Positions 1-9,537 of a stretch of DNA of 64,000 nucleotides are shown in pieces. The stretch's first letter is position 1, and the number at the start of each line of letters is the position of its first letter. A program made the translations under genes and the position numbers. Where the stretch lies: assembly GCA_024426085.1 (NCBI GenBank), contig CP087975.1, forward strand, positions 496,001-560,000, given 5' to 3'. The DNA comes from Rhizobium sp. RCAM05350 (lineage in GTDB: Bacteria > Pseudomonadota > Alphaproteobacteria > Rhizobiales > Rhizobiaceae). The notes beneath the pieces are model-generated. The model did not search any database. It was not told where the DNA came from and saw only the letters and a program-made list of their open reading frames with translations.

Positions 1-817
1 TCCTGGCGGCCGAGATCGCGCATCAGCCGGTCGACCACTCCGCACGCCATGTAATCGTTGGCGCAGAAGACACCGTCTATGCCCAGCCCCTCAAGATCGC
101 CGGCAGCGCTATAGCCGTTCTGATAATCGTTGATCTGCAGCGGGATCAGCCGCGTCCAAGCCAAGCTGTTTGCAACGGCCGAGAAAGGCCTCGCTACGCC
201 GCCGCGCCGTGTAGGAAACCGAGGGGGCTGCCATGACGGCGAGCGAGCGAGCGCCGCTCTCGATCAGATGGTCGGCGGCAAGGTGGCCGGCCATGCGATC
301 GTCCGAGACGATCCTATCTACGAAGCGAATATCCTCGCCCTTGTTGATCAGCACGATCGGCACGCCTTCGGCGGCACATTGCTCGCAGATCTCCGTCGGC
401 GGCGCATCAGAGGTGACGATGACGCCGGAGACGGCATAATGCAGCAACTGGCCGATGACCGCGGAGGTGTCGGCTTCCTTCGAGGTCGGTAGTAGGATCG
501 GACGGAAATTGCGTGCAAGCAGCGCCTTGGCCAGATGCTCGATTTGCATCGTGCAGAAACGGGTTATCGAGACCGGCTGCGACAAGGCCGACGAGATCCG
601 AGCGCTTGTTGGTGAGGCTTCGTGCAAGATAGTTCACCCGGTAGCCGAGTTCCTTCGCTGCCTGATAGACTTTTTCCCGGGTCTTCGGTGAGACGCTCGC
701 ATCCGGCGTGAAAGCGCGTGAAACGGCGGCGCGCGAGACACCCGCCACACGGGCCACGTCAAACGACGTTACTTTGCGCGGTCCATTGTCCTTGTCAGCC
801 AAATCTTTCTTCTCCAC
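1..817 (-). CDS. LacI/GalR-family transcriptional regulator, partial, frameshifted
   Basis: Sugar-responsive repressor, cut off by the left edge. The N-terminal helix-turn-helix is clear (DVARVAGVSRAAVSRAF, then a hinge region ending NYLARSL), followed by the periplasmic-binding-protein-like effector domain (GVIVTSDAPP, IVLINKGEDIRFVDRIVSDD). The reading frame changes near 590-600 and near 150; after the second change the protein continues as DGVFCANDYMACGVVDRL, the usual C-lobe signature. A GTG at 817 is the apparent start, overlapping the end of the phosphodiesterase gene by about 23 bases, so it is the last gene of the leftward transporter operon and presumably controls it. The breaks look like sequence errors because conserved blocks persist in all frames. 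Confidence 0.8.
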
Positions 818-1563
818 CCGTCACCGGCCGCATCAGTTCCGGCAGATCCGTGCAAATGCCGAGCACCGGCAGCCGCATGATATCCTTCAGAACCGCCGGT
901 CTCTCCTCGTGCCAAAGCACGATTTCGCGGCCCTCATCGAAGGCTTTCCGCATCAAGTCCGTTGTCACCAGATCCCTGCGGACGGTCCCCTGCCCTTTCC
1001 CAGCAAAGATGCAGGATATCGGCGCCTGCTTCGTCGCCGAGCACGTGCAGGTCGTGACCGACGCGCACCAGGACCGAAAGCGGGAAGTCGCAACCCGCGT
1101 CGCGCAACTCGCGCACCTGCGCTGTATCGAACGAGCCGAGGCAGGCGAAGCGCTGGTCCATGTGCCGGAGATGCTGCCAGCAGAGCATGCCCGTGCTCGG
1201 AGCCTTGAGCTCGACATAAAGGCCCGCCCCGAGTTCACGAGCAAGTGCTGCCACCGCCTCGAATGTCGGGACGTTCACGCCCTCAAGCGCTGCAAGCTCG
1301 GCGGCGGTCATCTGCGAGATATGACGATCGATGCCGAAGACACGCTCGAGGTGATCGTCATGCGATACGACGGCAATACCATCCTTTGTCAGTTGCGTGT
1401 CCAGTTCCCACATCTCGGTGCCCAGCTCGGATGCCAGCCGGAACGCCTCAAGCGTGTTTTCCCGCCGATGGCTCGCGCCACGATGGCCGATGCAGAACGG
1501 AAGCATTCCCTTGCCGGAAGGCCAGCCAAAACGCTTAAAGAATGGGGAAAAATCGTGGGACAT
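795..1563 (-). CDS. Glycerophosphodiester phosphodiesterase (UgpQ/GlpQ-like), frameshifted
   Basis: Hydrolyses glycerophosphodiesters to glycerol 3-phosphate and an alcohol. The GDPD motifs are present: GHRGASHRRENTLEAF (catalytic histidine and metal-binding glutamate) and the second ELDTQLTKDG block with VVSHDDHLERV. The frame changes near 1005, after which the C-terminal part continues with KAFDEGREIVLWHEE and GICTDLPELM, the usual barrel end. The ATG at 1563 overlaps the stop of the ATPase gene (TGATG), so the two are translationally coupled. No signal peptide, so it acts in the cytoplasm on imported substrate. Gene order matches E. coli ugpBAECQ, with this gene in the ugpQ place. Confidence 0.85.
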
Positions 1564-2618
1564 CAAAGCCTCCGTCCATCATCGTCAAAGACCAGTGCGT
1601 TCTTGCTGTCGATCGCCCAGGTGACCGCATCGCCGATGTTGACATCATGCCGGACGGGCTGGATCGATCGGAGTAGCGACCCGCCATTAAGCTGAACGTC
1701 GTAAAGGTTCTCGCGCCCCTGAGTCTCGGCAAAGGTGACGTTGCCGGGGGCGGAAATATCGCCTGTCGGGGTAAAATGCTCGGGCCGCACGCCGAGCATC
1801 AGCTTAGCGCCTTCAGGTGCCGAAACGGAGGCCGGCAAGGGAACGCGGATTTCGCTGTCCGGGATCACAAAGGCACCGTTGGCCATAACACCGCGCAGGA
1901 AGGTGATGGGCGGATTGCCAAGGAAACCTGCCACGAAGGCGGTACGCGGATCGCTGTACATTTCGGCCGGCGTAGCGATCTGCACGATTTCGCCTTCCTT
2001 CATGATGGCGATGCGGTCGCACATGCTCATCGCCTCGACCTGATCATGCGTCACGAGGATCGCTGTGATACCCGTCTCGCGCTGGATGCGGCGGATTTCC
2101 GAGCGCATTTCCAGGCGCAGCTTGGCGTCGAGATTGGCGAGCGGCTCGTCGAGAAGCAGGACATCCGGCTTGCGCACCAGGGCACGCGCCAACGCCACGC
2201 GCTGCTGCTGGCCGCCGGAAAGCTCGGCCGGACGCCGCCCGAGCAGGTTGCCGATATGGACGAGCCCGGAAATGCGATCCACCTCCTTGCCGATATCCGC
2301 GGTGGCCATGCCCTTCACCTTCAAGGGAAAACCGATGTTTTCAGCGACCGTCATGTGCGGATAGAGCGCATAGGACTGGAAGACGACGCCGATGTTGCGC
2401 GCCTGGCTCGGCAGATCCGTGACGTCACGGTCGCCGAACAGGATGCGTCCGCCGGTCGGCCGATGAATGCCGCAGATGGCAAACAGCGTCGTCGACTTGC
2501 CGCAGCCGGAGGGACCGAGGAGCGCCAGCATCTCGCCATGACCGACCTCGAACGTCATGTTTTCGATGACCTTGGTGGCGCCGAAACTTTTGGAAAAATT
2601 GTCGAGAAGGATGCGCAT
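1563..2618 (-). CDS. Carbohydrate ABC transporter ATP-binding protein (UgpC/MalK type)
   Basis: 351-residue ATPase that powers import by the two permeases encoded just upstream. Intact. Walker A GPSGCGKST near residue 35, Q-loop in VVFQSYALYPHMT, signature LSGGQQQRVALARAL, Walker B VLLLDEPLANLD and H-loop ILVTHDQ are all present. A C-terminal regulatory TOBE/MalK-type domain follows (LMLGVRPEHFTPTG). Length is typical of the CUT1 family. It abuts the permease gene at 2618 and overlaps the phosphodiesterase start. Substrate is not readable from the ATPase alone; the neighbouring phosphodiesterase suggests a phosphodiester or glycerol-phosphate-like compound. Confidence 0.92.
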   Translation of the reverse strand: MRILLDNFSKSFGATKVIENMTFEVGHGEMLALLGPSGCGKSTTLFAICGIHRPTGGRILFGDRDVTDLPSQARNIGVVFQSYALYPHMTVAENIGFPLKVKGMATADIGKEVDRISGLVHIGNLLGRRPAELSGGQQQRVALARALVRKPDVLLLDEPLANLDAKLRLEMRSEIRRIQRETGITAILVTHDQVEAMSMCDRIAIMKEGEIVQIATPAEMYSDPRTAFVAGFLGNPPITFLRGVMANGAFVIPDSEIRVPLPASVSAPEGAKLMLGVRPEHFTPTGDISAPGNVTFAETQGRENLYDVQLNGGSLLRSIQPVRHDVNIGDAVTWAIDSKNALVFDDDGRRL

Positions 2619-3460
2619 CAGCCTTTGCTCCCGCCGCCGTAGATATTCATGAGGTATTTGTGGAACAGCGCGTAAACGATCAGCACCGGGATGATGTAGA
2701 AGACGCCGACAGCCTTGAAGGTGCCGAAATCGAAATTGTTGTCGTCAGCAATCAGCGCCGAAAGATAGACCGACAGCACCTGCACCTTGCTGCCGGGCGC
2801 CAGCACTTGCGGCAGGATGAATTCGCTCCATGCGGTCAGGAAGGAGAACAGTCCCACCGCCATGATCCCCGGCCTCACTTGCGGCAGCACCAGGCTACGC
2901 CAGACGCGAAAGCGTGATGCACCGTCGACCACCCCGGCCATTTCGATCTCCCACGGCACGGTGTCGTAAAAACCCTTCATCAGCCAGATGCCGAGCGGCA
3001 GGTCGATGGCTGCCTTTACCAGGATGACGCCGATCAGCGAGTTATAAAGGCCGATCATCTGCAGCACGATGAAGATGGCGATGATCAGCGTCACCGAGGG
3101 GAATGCATGCAGCACCATGACGCCGGCGAGAAAGAAGCCGCGCCCCGGTACATTGAGGCGCGACAGCACATAGCCGGCCATTGAAGAGACAAGCACGATG
3201 ACGGTGGTCACACTCGTGGCGAAGATCAGCGTGTTGAGTGTGACGAGCCAGATGTTTGGCTTGCCCGCCGGCGTCTCCCAGAGGAAGCGCCAATGCCGCA
3301 GCGTGAAGCTGTCTGGAATAAGCGATCCGGCCGCCGTGTCGGTGATCGTGTCGATGAACAGATAAGCATACATCAGCACCAGCGGCGCACTGACGATCGA
3401 CAGCGCCAGAATGACCGGCCAAGTGCTGTAGTTTGCCGAGGGTTGCGATTTCTCCGCCAT
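2618..3460 (-). CDS. Carbohydrate ABC transporter permease (UgpE/MalG type)
   Basis: 280-residue inner-membrane permease of the binding-protein-dependent (BPD) type. About six hydrophobic segments are visible, starting with WPVILALSIVSAPLVLMYAY. The EAA loop, which contacts the ATPase, reads EIEMAGVVDGASRFRVWRS. It lies between the larger permease (2-base gap) and the ATPase, in the position of ugpE. Intact, normal family length. A signal-like N-terminus is absent, as usual for these proteins. Confidence 0.92.
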   Translation of the reverse strand: MAEKSQPSANYSTWPVILALSIVSAPLVLMYAYLFIDTITDTAAGSLIPDSFTLRHWRFLWETPAGKPNIWLVTLNTLIFATSVTTVIVLVSSMAGYVLSRLNVPGRGFFLAGVMVLHAFPSVTLIIAIFIVLQMIGLYNSLIGVILVKAAIDLPLGIWLMKGFYDTVPWEIEMAGVVDGASRFRVWRSLVLPQVRPGIMAVGLFSFLTAWSEFILPQVLAPGSKVQVLSVYLSALIADDNNFDFGTFKAVGVFYIIPVLIVYALFHKYLMNIYGGGSKG

Positions 3461-3462
3461 GG

Positions 3463-4764
3463 TCAGTCCTCGATCAGCGGCCGGGAAACCAGCGTGCCGT
3501 AGTTGAAGATGCGCAGGTAGCCGAGCGAAAGGACGATGCCGATGACGACAAGAACCAGCGCCATGGCAGCACCAAGGCCGTATTCCAGGTTGCCGGCATA
3601 GTTGTTGAGCGCGGTATGATAGGCGGCAAGCGACCAGACTTCCGTCGCCTTGCCCGGCCCGCCACGCGTCGACAAAAGGATTTCGTTAAAGGAGGCAAGC
3701 AGCGAAAGTGTCTGGTAGCAGGTGACGAAGAGGATCGGCCAGCGCATCTGCGGCAGGATGATGTAGCGGATCTGCTGCCAGCGGCTGGCGCCGTCGACTT
3801 CGCTGGCGAAGAACTGGCTTTTCGGAATCGCTTTCAGCGCCGATGAAAACACCAGCATGCCCATCGAGGCGCCGATGAAGCCGTTGATCAGCACGACGAA
3901 CACCCACGCATTATAGGCATTGTCGAGCATGTAGTTCTTCGGCGGATATCCGAACTTGCCCATCAGCACCGAGATAAAGCCCGTGTCCCAAGCGAGCCAC
4001 TTCCACATCAATACATAGATGACCACGGGTGTAATGCGCGGCAAAAGCCAGATCGAGCGGAAGATCGTCGCCGGCGCGGACGGCATGTAATGCGTCCAGA
4101 TCATGAGCAGCATCGCATAGGCCGTGTTGAAGAGGACGAGTACCAGCGCAACGTAGAGAAGCGTGTTGAAGAGCACACGGGCCATATCGGGCGAGGAGGC
4201 GATGCGGGAGAAATTCTCGGTCGTCCAGTTCCAGCCGGTATAGGTCACATCAGCGACGCTGTCTTTCTGCGCGTCCGTCAGCTTGAAGCCGAGCGTGTCC
4301 AGCGCCGAAAACAGTTCTTCCTTGCTGGAAAAGCGGGAATTGACGACGGAACGGTTGAACTGCTCCGAAATCTTCTTGACGTCCGGGGTCGAGGGCCGCT
4401 GATCGAGCCCCTTGATCATCCGCTCCGCCTCGCGGCGGGTCTGGAAGACATCGCCTATATGCTTTGCGCGCAATTCAGTGGCGATGCCCGCGTCGAGCCC
4501 CAGCCCTTCGACGGCTTTCATCCCCGCCTCATCGATCGCGTAGCGTGGCTGCGCCATCTGCTCGGCGATATCAGGCATGGTCGATTTCAGGTCGTTCAGT
4601 GAATGCGGCGCAATTTGGTAGGCACCGCCGGAAATGCCGGTCGCGGTCGTCATGTTCGTCATCGAGAAGACGCCGGTCAGCACGACAGGCATCAGAAAGA
4701 ACAGAAGGATCATGATCGCCGCCGGCGCGATCATCACCAGTCCAAGCATCCTTGATGTGTTCAT
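3463..4764 (-). CDS. Carbohydrate ABC transporter permease with a large extra loop (UgpA/MalF type)
   Basis: 433-residue permease partner of the 2618-3460 gene. After the first membrane segment (residues ~8-35) there is a stretch of about 130 mostly polar residues (roughly 40-175, including NDLKSTMPDIAEQMA and KKISEQFNRSVVNSRF) before the remaining membrane segments and the EAA loop (ASEVDGASRWQQIRYI). UgpA-type proteins are usually close to 300 residues, so this copy carries a MalF-like periplasmic insertion, though the insert shows no recognisable MalF sequence. Intact reading frame. Ends two bases before the next permease gene. Confidence 0.9.
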   Translation of the reverse strand: MNTSRMLGLVMIAPAAIMILLFFLMPVVLTGVFSMTNMTTATGISGGAYQIAPHSLNDLKSTMPDIAEQMAQPRYAIDEAGMKAVEGLGLDAGIATELRAKHIGDVFQTRREAERMIKGLDQRPSTPDVKKISEQFNRSVVNSRFSSKEELFSALDTLGFKLTDAQKDSVADVTYTGWNWTTENFSRIASSPDMARVLFNTLLYVALVLVLFNTAYAMLLMIWTHYMPSAPATIFRSIWLLPRITPVVIYVLMWKWLAWDTGFISVLMGKFGYPPKNYMLDNAYNAWVFVVLINGFIGASMGMLVFSSALKAIPKSQFFASEVDGASRWQQIRYIILPQMRWPILFVTCYQTLSLLASFNEILLSTRGGPGKATEVWSLAAYHTALNNYAGNLEYGLGAAMALVLVVIGIVLSLGYLRIFNYGTLVSRPLIED

Positions 4765-4819
4765 GGAAGGTCTCCCCGGCGTTTCCGGACGGCGAACCGC
4801 CTGGAATTTCGCGCCGAAA

Positions 4820-6166
4820 TCAGCGAATGATGATCTTGTCGCCGAGCGTGCTCTTCAGCTCTGTTTCGACGTCACCGATCGACGCTTCAACCGTTTTTGC
4901 ACCGGTCCAGGATGCTTCGAGACCCTTCCACATGATGGTCCAGTAGGTGCCGAAATCGGCATTGTTGGGCATCGCGTTGGCATAAGGCAGCAGGCGTTCC
5001 GTCGCCTCGCGCGCCCAGCGGTCGGACGAGTAGAGGTCGATTTCACTTTCGGCCTTCGAGATGCCGAGATGGGCTGATTTCACCGCATGCAGAACGTTGA
5101 TGCGCGGCTCAGAGGCGATCTTGATCAGCTGAGCGGCGATCGCCATATCCTCCTTCTCGTGGCCGGCAGTGAGGAGATAGACGAGCGGATGGGTCAGCGT
5201 GTTGGCCTTGCCACCTTCACCGGCCGGCATCAGCGAGAAGACGACATTGCCGAAGAAGTCCGTCAGGCCTTCCTGGTTGACGAGGCGAGCATAGTGCCAT
5301 GTGCCGCCGTGCCAGATACCAGCCTTGCCGGTGGCAACTTCCTTCCACCACTGGTCGCCGGGCATGCCGATATGGTTCTTCTTGGTGACGCCATCCTTCA
5401 CCGCATCGGCAAAGAACTGGTAGGCGCGCGTCATCGCCGCCTTGTCGAAGACGAGCTTGCCGTCTTCTTCCATGGTGCCGCCGAAGCTGGTGTAGAACTG
5501 CCAGTAGTCCGGGCCGTTGCTGGTGCGCGGGTAGAAGCCGTAGCCGGGCTGGACGAGACCCTTGTCCTGCATCTTCTTGGCGTCCTCCAAGACGTTCGCC
5601 ATGGAGTAGGCGCCGTCCTGGACCTTCTGCGGCAGGGCGTCGAGGTCGGCGTCGCTGTAGCCGATCGCCTTCATATGCGGCTTCCAGAAGAACATCGGAC
5701 GAGATTCGGCGTCCTGCGGGATACCGTAGACGACGCCGTTGAAGGAGGCGATCTCCATCAGGTTTTCATAGATGTCGTTGAGCGGCCAGGAGTCGAGATC
5801 GACATAATCTTCGATCGGAACGATGAGGCCGGCCTGCGACCAGGGGCCGATATCCTCATGCCCTGTGGCGACGATATTCGGAGCCTTCTTGGCTTCCGCT
5901 GCCAAAGTCAGCGCCTGCTTGAAGCTTTCCCAATCGGAATAAGGCGTCTTTTCGACCTTGATCTTCAGGTCCTCGCCACGAATGGCGGCTTCACGCTCGA
6001 GCTGCTGGGCAGCGATTTCGATGGCGTCCAGACGGTAGGTGTCGTTCGGGCCTGTTCCGCCGGACCAGACGCTGATGGTGATGTCCTTGGCAAATGCCAG
6101 AACCGAAGTCGAGGCCAGGATGGCGGCGGCAACCGTCATGCATTTCAGAGTTGGCAGAATGTTCAT
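4820..6166 (-). CDS. Extracellular solute-binding protein, family 1 (ABC transporter)
   Basis: 448-residue periplasmic binding protein that delivers substrate to the permeases encoded downstream. Residues 1-26 form a signal peptide ending VLAFA before KDITISVWSGG. Family-1 features include SFNGVVYGIPQDAESRPMF and the W-rich GKAGIWHGGTWHYARL block. Intact. A GGGAGA ribosome-binding site sits about 9 bases before the ATG. First gene of the leftward operon; the roughly 55-base gap to the first permease is the only sizeable gap in the operon. Sequence does not resemble UgpB closely enough to assign glycerol 3-phosphate, so the substrate stays open. Confidence 0.9.
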   Translation of the reverse strand: MNILPTLKCMTVAAAILASTSVLAFAKDITISVWSGGTGPNDTYRLDAIEIAAQQLEREAAIRGEDLKIKVEKTPYSDWESFKQALTLAAEAKKAPNIVATGHEDIGPWSQAGLIVPIEDYVDLDSWPLNDIYENLMEIASFNGVVYGIPQDAESRPMFFWKPHMKAIGYSDADLDALPQKVQDGAYSMANVLEDAKKMQDKGLVQPGYGFYPRTSNGPDYWQFYTSFGGTMEEDGKLVFDKAAMTRAYQFFADAVKDGVTKKNHIGMPGDQWWKEVATGKAGIWHGGTWHYARLVNQEGLTDFFGNVVFSLMPAGEGGKANTLTHPLVYLLTAGHEKEDMAIAAQLIKIASEPRINVLHAVKSAHLGISKAESEIDLYSSDRWAREATERLLPYANAMPNNADFGTYWTIMWKGLEASWTGAKTVEASIGDVETELKSTLGDKIIIR

Positions 6167-6635
6167 TTTCTTCGTCTCCCGAGAAGAGCAAGGTGAGATT
6201 TCAAGACCGGCAGCACGTGCCTGACGGCCTCTTCGAAACCCCGCGAAAACGTGGCGTATCCCGCTCTATGGGGCGAACGTAACGGCTGAATGACAAAATT
6301 GAGCACGTGTGCAAAAATCGGCATAGGTGCGGTTTATTCGGAATTTTTCGGTCGACAGGAGTGCGAAAGCGCTTGTAGCGCGGCTTTGCTTAAGGTGCAG
6401 ATCGGCGCGAACGGCCACGATACGGTGGTCGTTGGAATTTGCTGATGTCTGCCATCGCCGCACCGGTGCTTCGGATTCCAGCGAGGGCCATCCAATTCTG
6501 ACGACTATGTGACAAATCTGAAAATCATCTGAAACCGCCCGTCAATCGACTGACATGTGCGCACTCTACAGAGGCTGCGAAAGCGCCCGGACACGTCCCC
6601 GGCGCGGTTGCAAAAGCCGATGCGGAGCACGCACC
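6167..6635. other. Divergent intergenic region between two transporter operons
   Basis: 469 bases without a convincing gene, lying between the leftward binding-protein gene and the rightward phosphoesterase gene. It must hold both promoters. I see a LacI-type palindrome near 6364-6376 and AT-richer sequence around 6290-6360, but no confident -10/-35 pairs. Confidence 0.6.
6364..6376. promoter_or_regulatory. Candidate LacI-family operator
   Basis: The sequence GCGAAAGCGCTTGT contains the perfect 8-base palindrome AAGCGCTT (6367-6374) with a central CG, the hallmark of LacI/GalR operators. It lies in the shared intergenic region of two divergent operons that each have a LacI-family gene at the far end. 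Inferred from pattern only. Confidence 0.4.
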
Positions 6636-7473
6636 ATGAAGATCATCCAGATCACCGATACCCATCTCAGCCCAAACAAGTCGCATTTCAACGGCAATTG
6701 GGAACCGTTGCGGGGATTGGATCTTCCAGGCGGGTGCGGATCTCGTCATTCATACCGGCGACCTCACCGTTGACGGTGCGGATCAGGAAGACGACATCTC
6801 CTTTTCGATGGAGCTGATGCGCCAGCTTTCTGTGCCGGTGCTGATCGTGCCGGGAAATCATGATGTCGGCCATCTGCCGGGGTCCGACCAGCCGGTGGAT
6901 ACCGCCCGGCTGGAACGCTGGCGTCGCCTTGCCGGACCTGACTACTGGGTATCGGACCACGGCAATTGGCGGCTGATCGGGCTGAACAGTTTATTGTTCG
7001 GCCACGGTGACACTGAGGAAGTGGCGCAGTTTTCCTGGCTGGAAGAGGTGCTGGCGGCACGTGAAGGCCGGCGCGTTGCGATCTTCACCCACAAGCCGCT
7101 GTTCGTCGATGACGCGCATGAAGGCGATACCGGTTACTGGAGCATCCGTCCGGCACCGCGCCAGCGCCTCTACGATCTGTTCGCAGCGCATGATGTGGCG
7201 CTTTTCGCCAGCGGTCATCTGCATTGGGCCTGGAAAGGCACCTTTGAAAACACCGCGCTCGTCTGGGGACCGTCTTCGGCCTTCATCATCGATAAGCTGG
7301 AGCGGGAAATGCCCGGCGAACGTGTCGTCGGTGCCGTTATCCATACGCTCAGTGAGGATGTATCGAGCGAGATTGTCACGCTTCCCGAGTTGACCCCGTA
7401 TTTCATCGACGAGGTGATCCATGAGGTCTATCCGCGCGCCGTGTCCAAGCGGGTGCCGGAGGCAGCGCAATGA
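6636..7473 (+). CDS. Calcineurin-like metallophosphoesterase (CpdA-like), frameshifted
   Basis: Cytoplasmic binuclear metal phosphodiesterase of the cyclic-nucleotide/glycerophosphodiester type. Metal ligands in order: ITDTHLS (residues 5-9), HTGDLTVDG, PGNHDVG, IFTHKPLF and SGHLHWAWKG, a complete class III phosphodiesterase set. The ATG at 6636 starts MKIIQITDTHL; the frame changes near 6715-6725, then runs unbroken to the stop. The stop overlaps the next ATG by 4 bases (ATGA at 7470), coupling it to the ATPase gene. By analogy with the phosphodiesterase in the opposite operon, it probably cleaves an imported phosphodiester. Confidence 0.82.
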
Positions 7474-8629
7474 GTGCCTTTTCGCTGCGCGACATCAACA
7501 AATCCTTTGGTGGCAACGCCATCCTCAAGGGCGTCTCGCTTGAGGCCGAAGCCGGTGAGTTCATCGCGCTGGTCGGCCCGTCCGGCTGCGGCAAGAGCAC
7601 GCTGCTACGCATCGTTGCCGGTCTCGATCATGCCGATAGCGGCGAAATCCGCATCGGCGACCGCGAGATGTCGAAGCTCACCGCCGCCGATCGCAACATC
7701 GCCATGGTGTTTCAATCCTATGCACTGTACCCGCACCTGACCGCCGGCCAGAACATCGCCGTGCCTCTGGCGATGCGCAAGCTGACCGGGATGCAACGGC
7801 TGCCGTTGATCGGCGGACTGCTGCCTGGACAGCACCAGATCTGCGCCGATATCCAGCGGCAGGTCCAGGCCATGGCCGTATCCCTGAAGATCGACCACCT
7901 GCTCGACCGCAAGCCCGGTCAGATGTCGGGCGGCCAGCGCCAGCGGGTCGCTCTCGCCCGCGCCATGGTGCGCAATCCGAGCGTGTTCCTGATGGACGAG
8001 CCGTTGTCCAACCTCGACGCCAACCTGCGCGTCCACGCCCGCGGCGAGATCGTCGACCTGCACCGGCGCGCCGGTGTGCCGACGCTCTATGTGACCCACG
8101 ATCAATCGGAAGCGTTGTCGATGGCCGACCGGGTGGCTGTGATGATCGGCGGCAATCTGCTGCAGCTTGCCGCTCCCCAGGTGATTTACGACAATCCAAG
8201 CCATATCGAGGTCGCGCGTTTCATCGGCCAGCCGCGCATCAACCTGCTACCCGGCAAGAAAGATGCGCATGGCATCGTCCAATTCGGAGCTTTGCGCCTG
8301 GCATCGTTGTCGGATGTCCAGGGCGAAGCAGGCGTCACACTCGGCGTTCGTCCGGAATTCGTGCGGCTGCGCGCCGAAGGGCAGGGCATTGGCCGCTCGG
8401 GTCGAGCGCCTGGAGTTTCTGGGATCCGAAGTCATAGTCTTCGCCAAACTGGCTGCCATCGGAGAGACGATGCTTGCCAAGGTCACACCCGGCGACGCGC
8501 GGGCTTGTTGCCGGCCAGCCGATCGGCCTCGACATGGACCCGGCGCACGTGATGCTGTTTGCCGAGGATGGTCGCCGCCTGCCGGCGGCACCAGTGTCCG
8601 CCGTTCTGCGGGAGACCGCTCATGGCTGA
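7470..8629 (+). CDS. Carbohydrate ABC transporter ATP-binding protein (UgpC/MalK type), frameshifted
   Basis: ATPase of the rightward transporter. Walker A GPSGCGKST, Q-loop MVFQSYALYPHLT, signature MSGGQRQRVALARAM, Walker B VFLMDEPLSNLD and H-loop LYVTHDQSEA are intact. Between Q-loop and signature there is a longer helical stretch than usual (MRKLTGMQRLPLIGGLLPG). The C-terminal TOBE domain is broken by frame changes near 8395 and 8505; the true end, reading IGLDMDPAHVMLFAEDGRRLP, stops at 8629 and overlaps the permease ATG at 8622. Breaks are probably sequence errors because the restored C-terminus is family-like. Confidence 0.82.
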
Positions 8630-9537
8630 GGTTGCGCTGCCCTTCTCAGCCATCGAAACGGCAGGCCGGCGCGAAGCGCAGATGGCATGGCTGCTCGCCT
8701 CGCCCGCAATTCTGCTGATGCTGCTGTTTATCGTGCTTCCCACCATCGCTGTGATTGTCCTCGGCTTTACCGATTTCGAACTCGGCTATGGCAGCTTCCG
8801 TTTCGTCGGTCTTGAGAACTACGCCGAACTGATCAGCGACCGGACCTTTCGACGGTCATTGTGGAACACCACCGTCTACACGGCGATCGTCACGCCGGTG
8901 TCAATCGTTCTTGGTCTCGGCATCGCATTGCTGATCGAATCCGAACCGCGCGGCCGCGACTTTTTCCGGACCGTCTATTTTCTGCCCGTCGCCTCCCTGC
9001 TCGTCGCCATGGCGACGGTCTGGCAATACTTGTTCCATCCGAGCATCGGTCCGCTCAACACCTTTCTGGCGCTGTTCGGCATTCCCGGCCCGAACTGGCT
9101 CGGGGCCTCGAGCACGGTGGTCTACGGTCTTTCGATCATCGGCATCTGGCAGTCCGTCGGCTTCAACATGGTGCTGTTTCTGGCTGGCCTCACGGCCATT
9201 CCCCATCGAGCTTTACTCGGCGGCCGAGGTCGACGGTGTCAAATCTTCCATCGACCGCTTCCGCCTCGTAACCTGGCCGATGCTCGGACCGACCACGCTT
9301 TTCGTCACCACGATCAGCGTCATCAACTCGGTCAAGGTATTCGAGACCGTCAAGACGCTGACCGAGGGTGGACCGAACAAGGCATCGGAAATGCTGCTGT
9401 TCACAATCTATCAGGAAGGCTTCGTCTTCCTCCGGGTCGGCTACGCATCCGCGATGACCGTCGTGTTTCTCGCCATCCTCGTCGTCCTGATGGTCCTCCA
9501 GTATCGCTTCCTCGACCGGCAGGTGCATTACACATGA
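8622..9537 (+). CDS. Sugar ABC transporter permease (UgpA type), frameshifted
   Basis: Membrane permease of about 300 residues. The N-terminal segment SPAILLMLLFIVLPTIAVIVL is the first membrane span. The frame changes near 9205, within the EAA loop (LTAIP, then ELYSAAEVDGVKSSIDRFR), and continues through the last two spans to a stop at 9537. The start ATG at 8622 overlaps the end of the ATPase gene by 8 bases; its stop overlaps the next permease start (9534) by 4 bases. Confidence 0.85.

Noticed and set aside
1563..6166. Assigning ugp gene names to the leftward operon
   Set aside because: Order matches ugpBAECQ, but the binding protein does not look like UgpB and the large permease has a foreign loop, so the substrate is unproven.
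5087..6196. A 369-codon plus-strand frame opposite the binding-protein gene
   Set aside because: Shadow frame; the minus-strand protein has a signal peptide, ribosome-binding site and family motifs.
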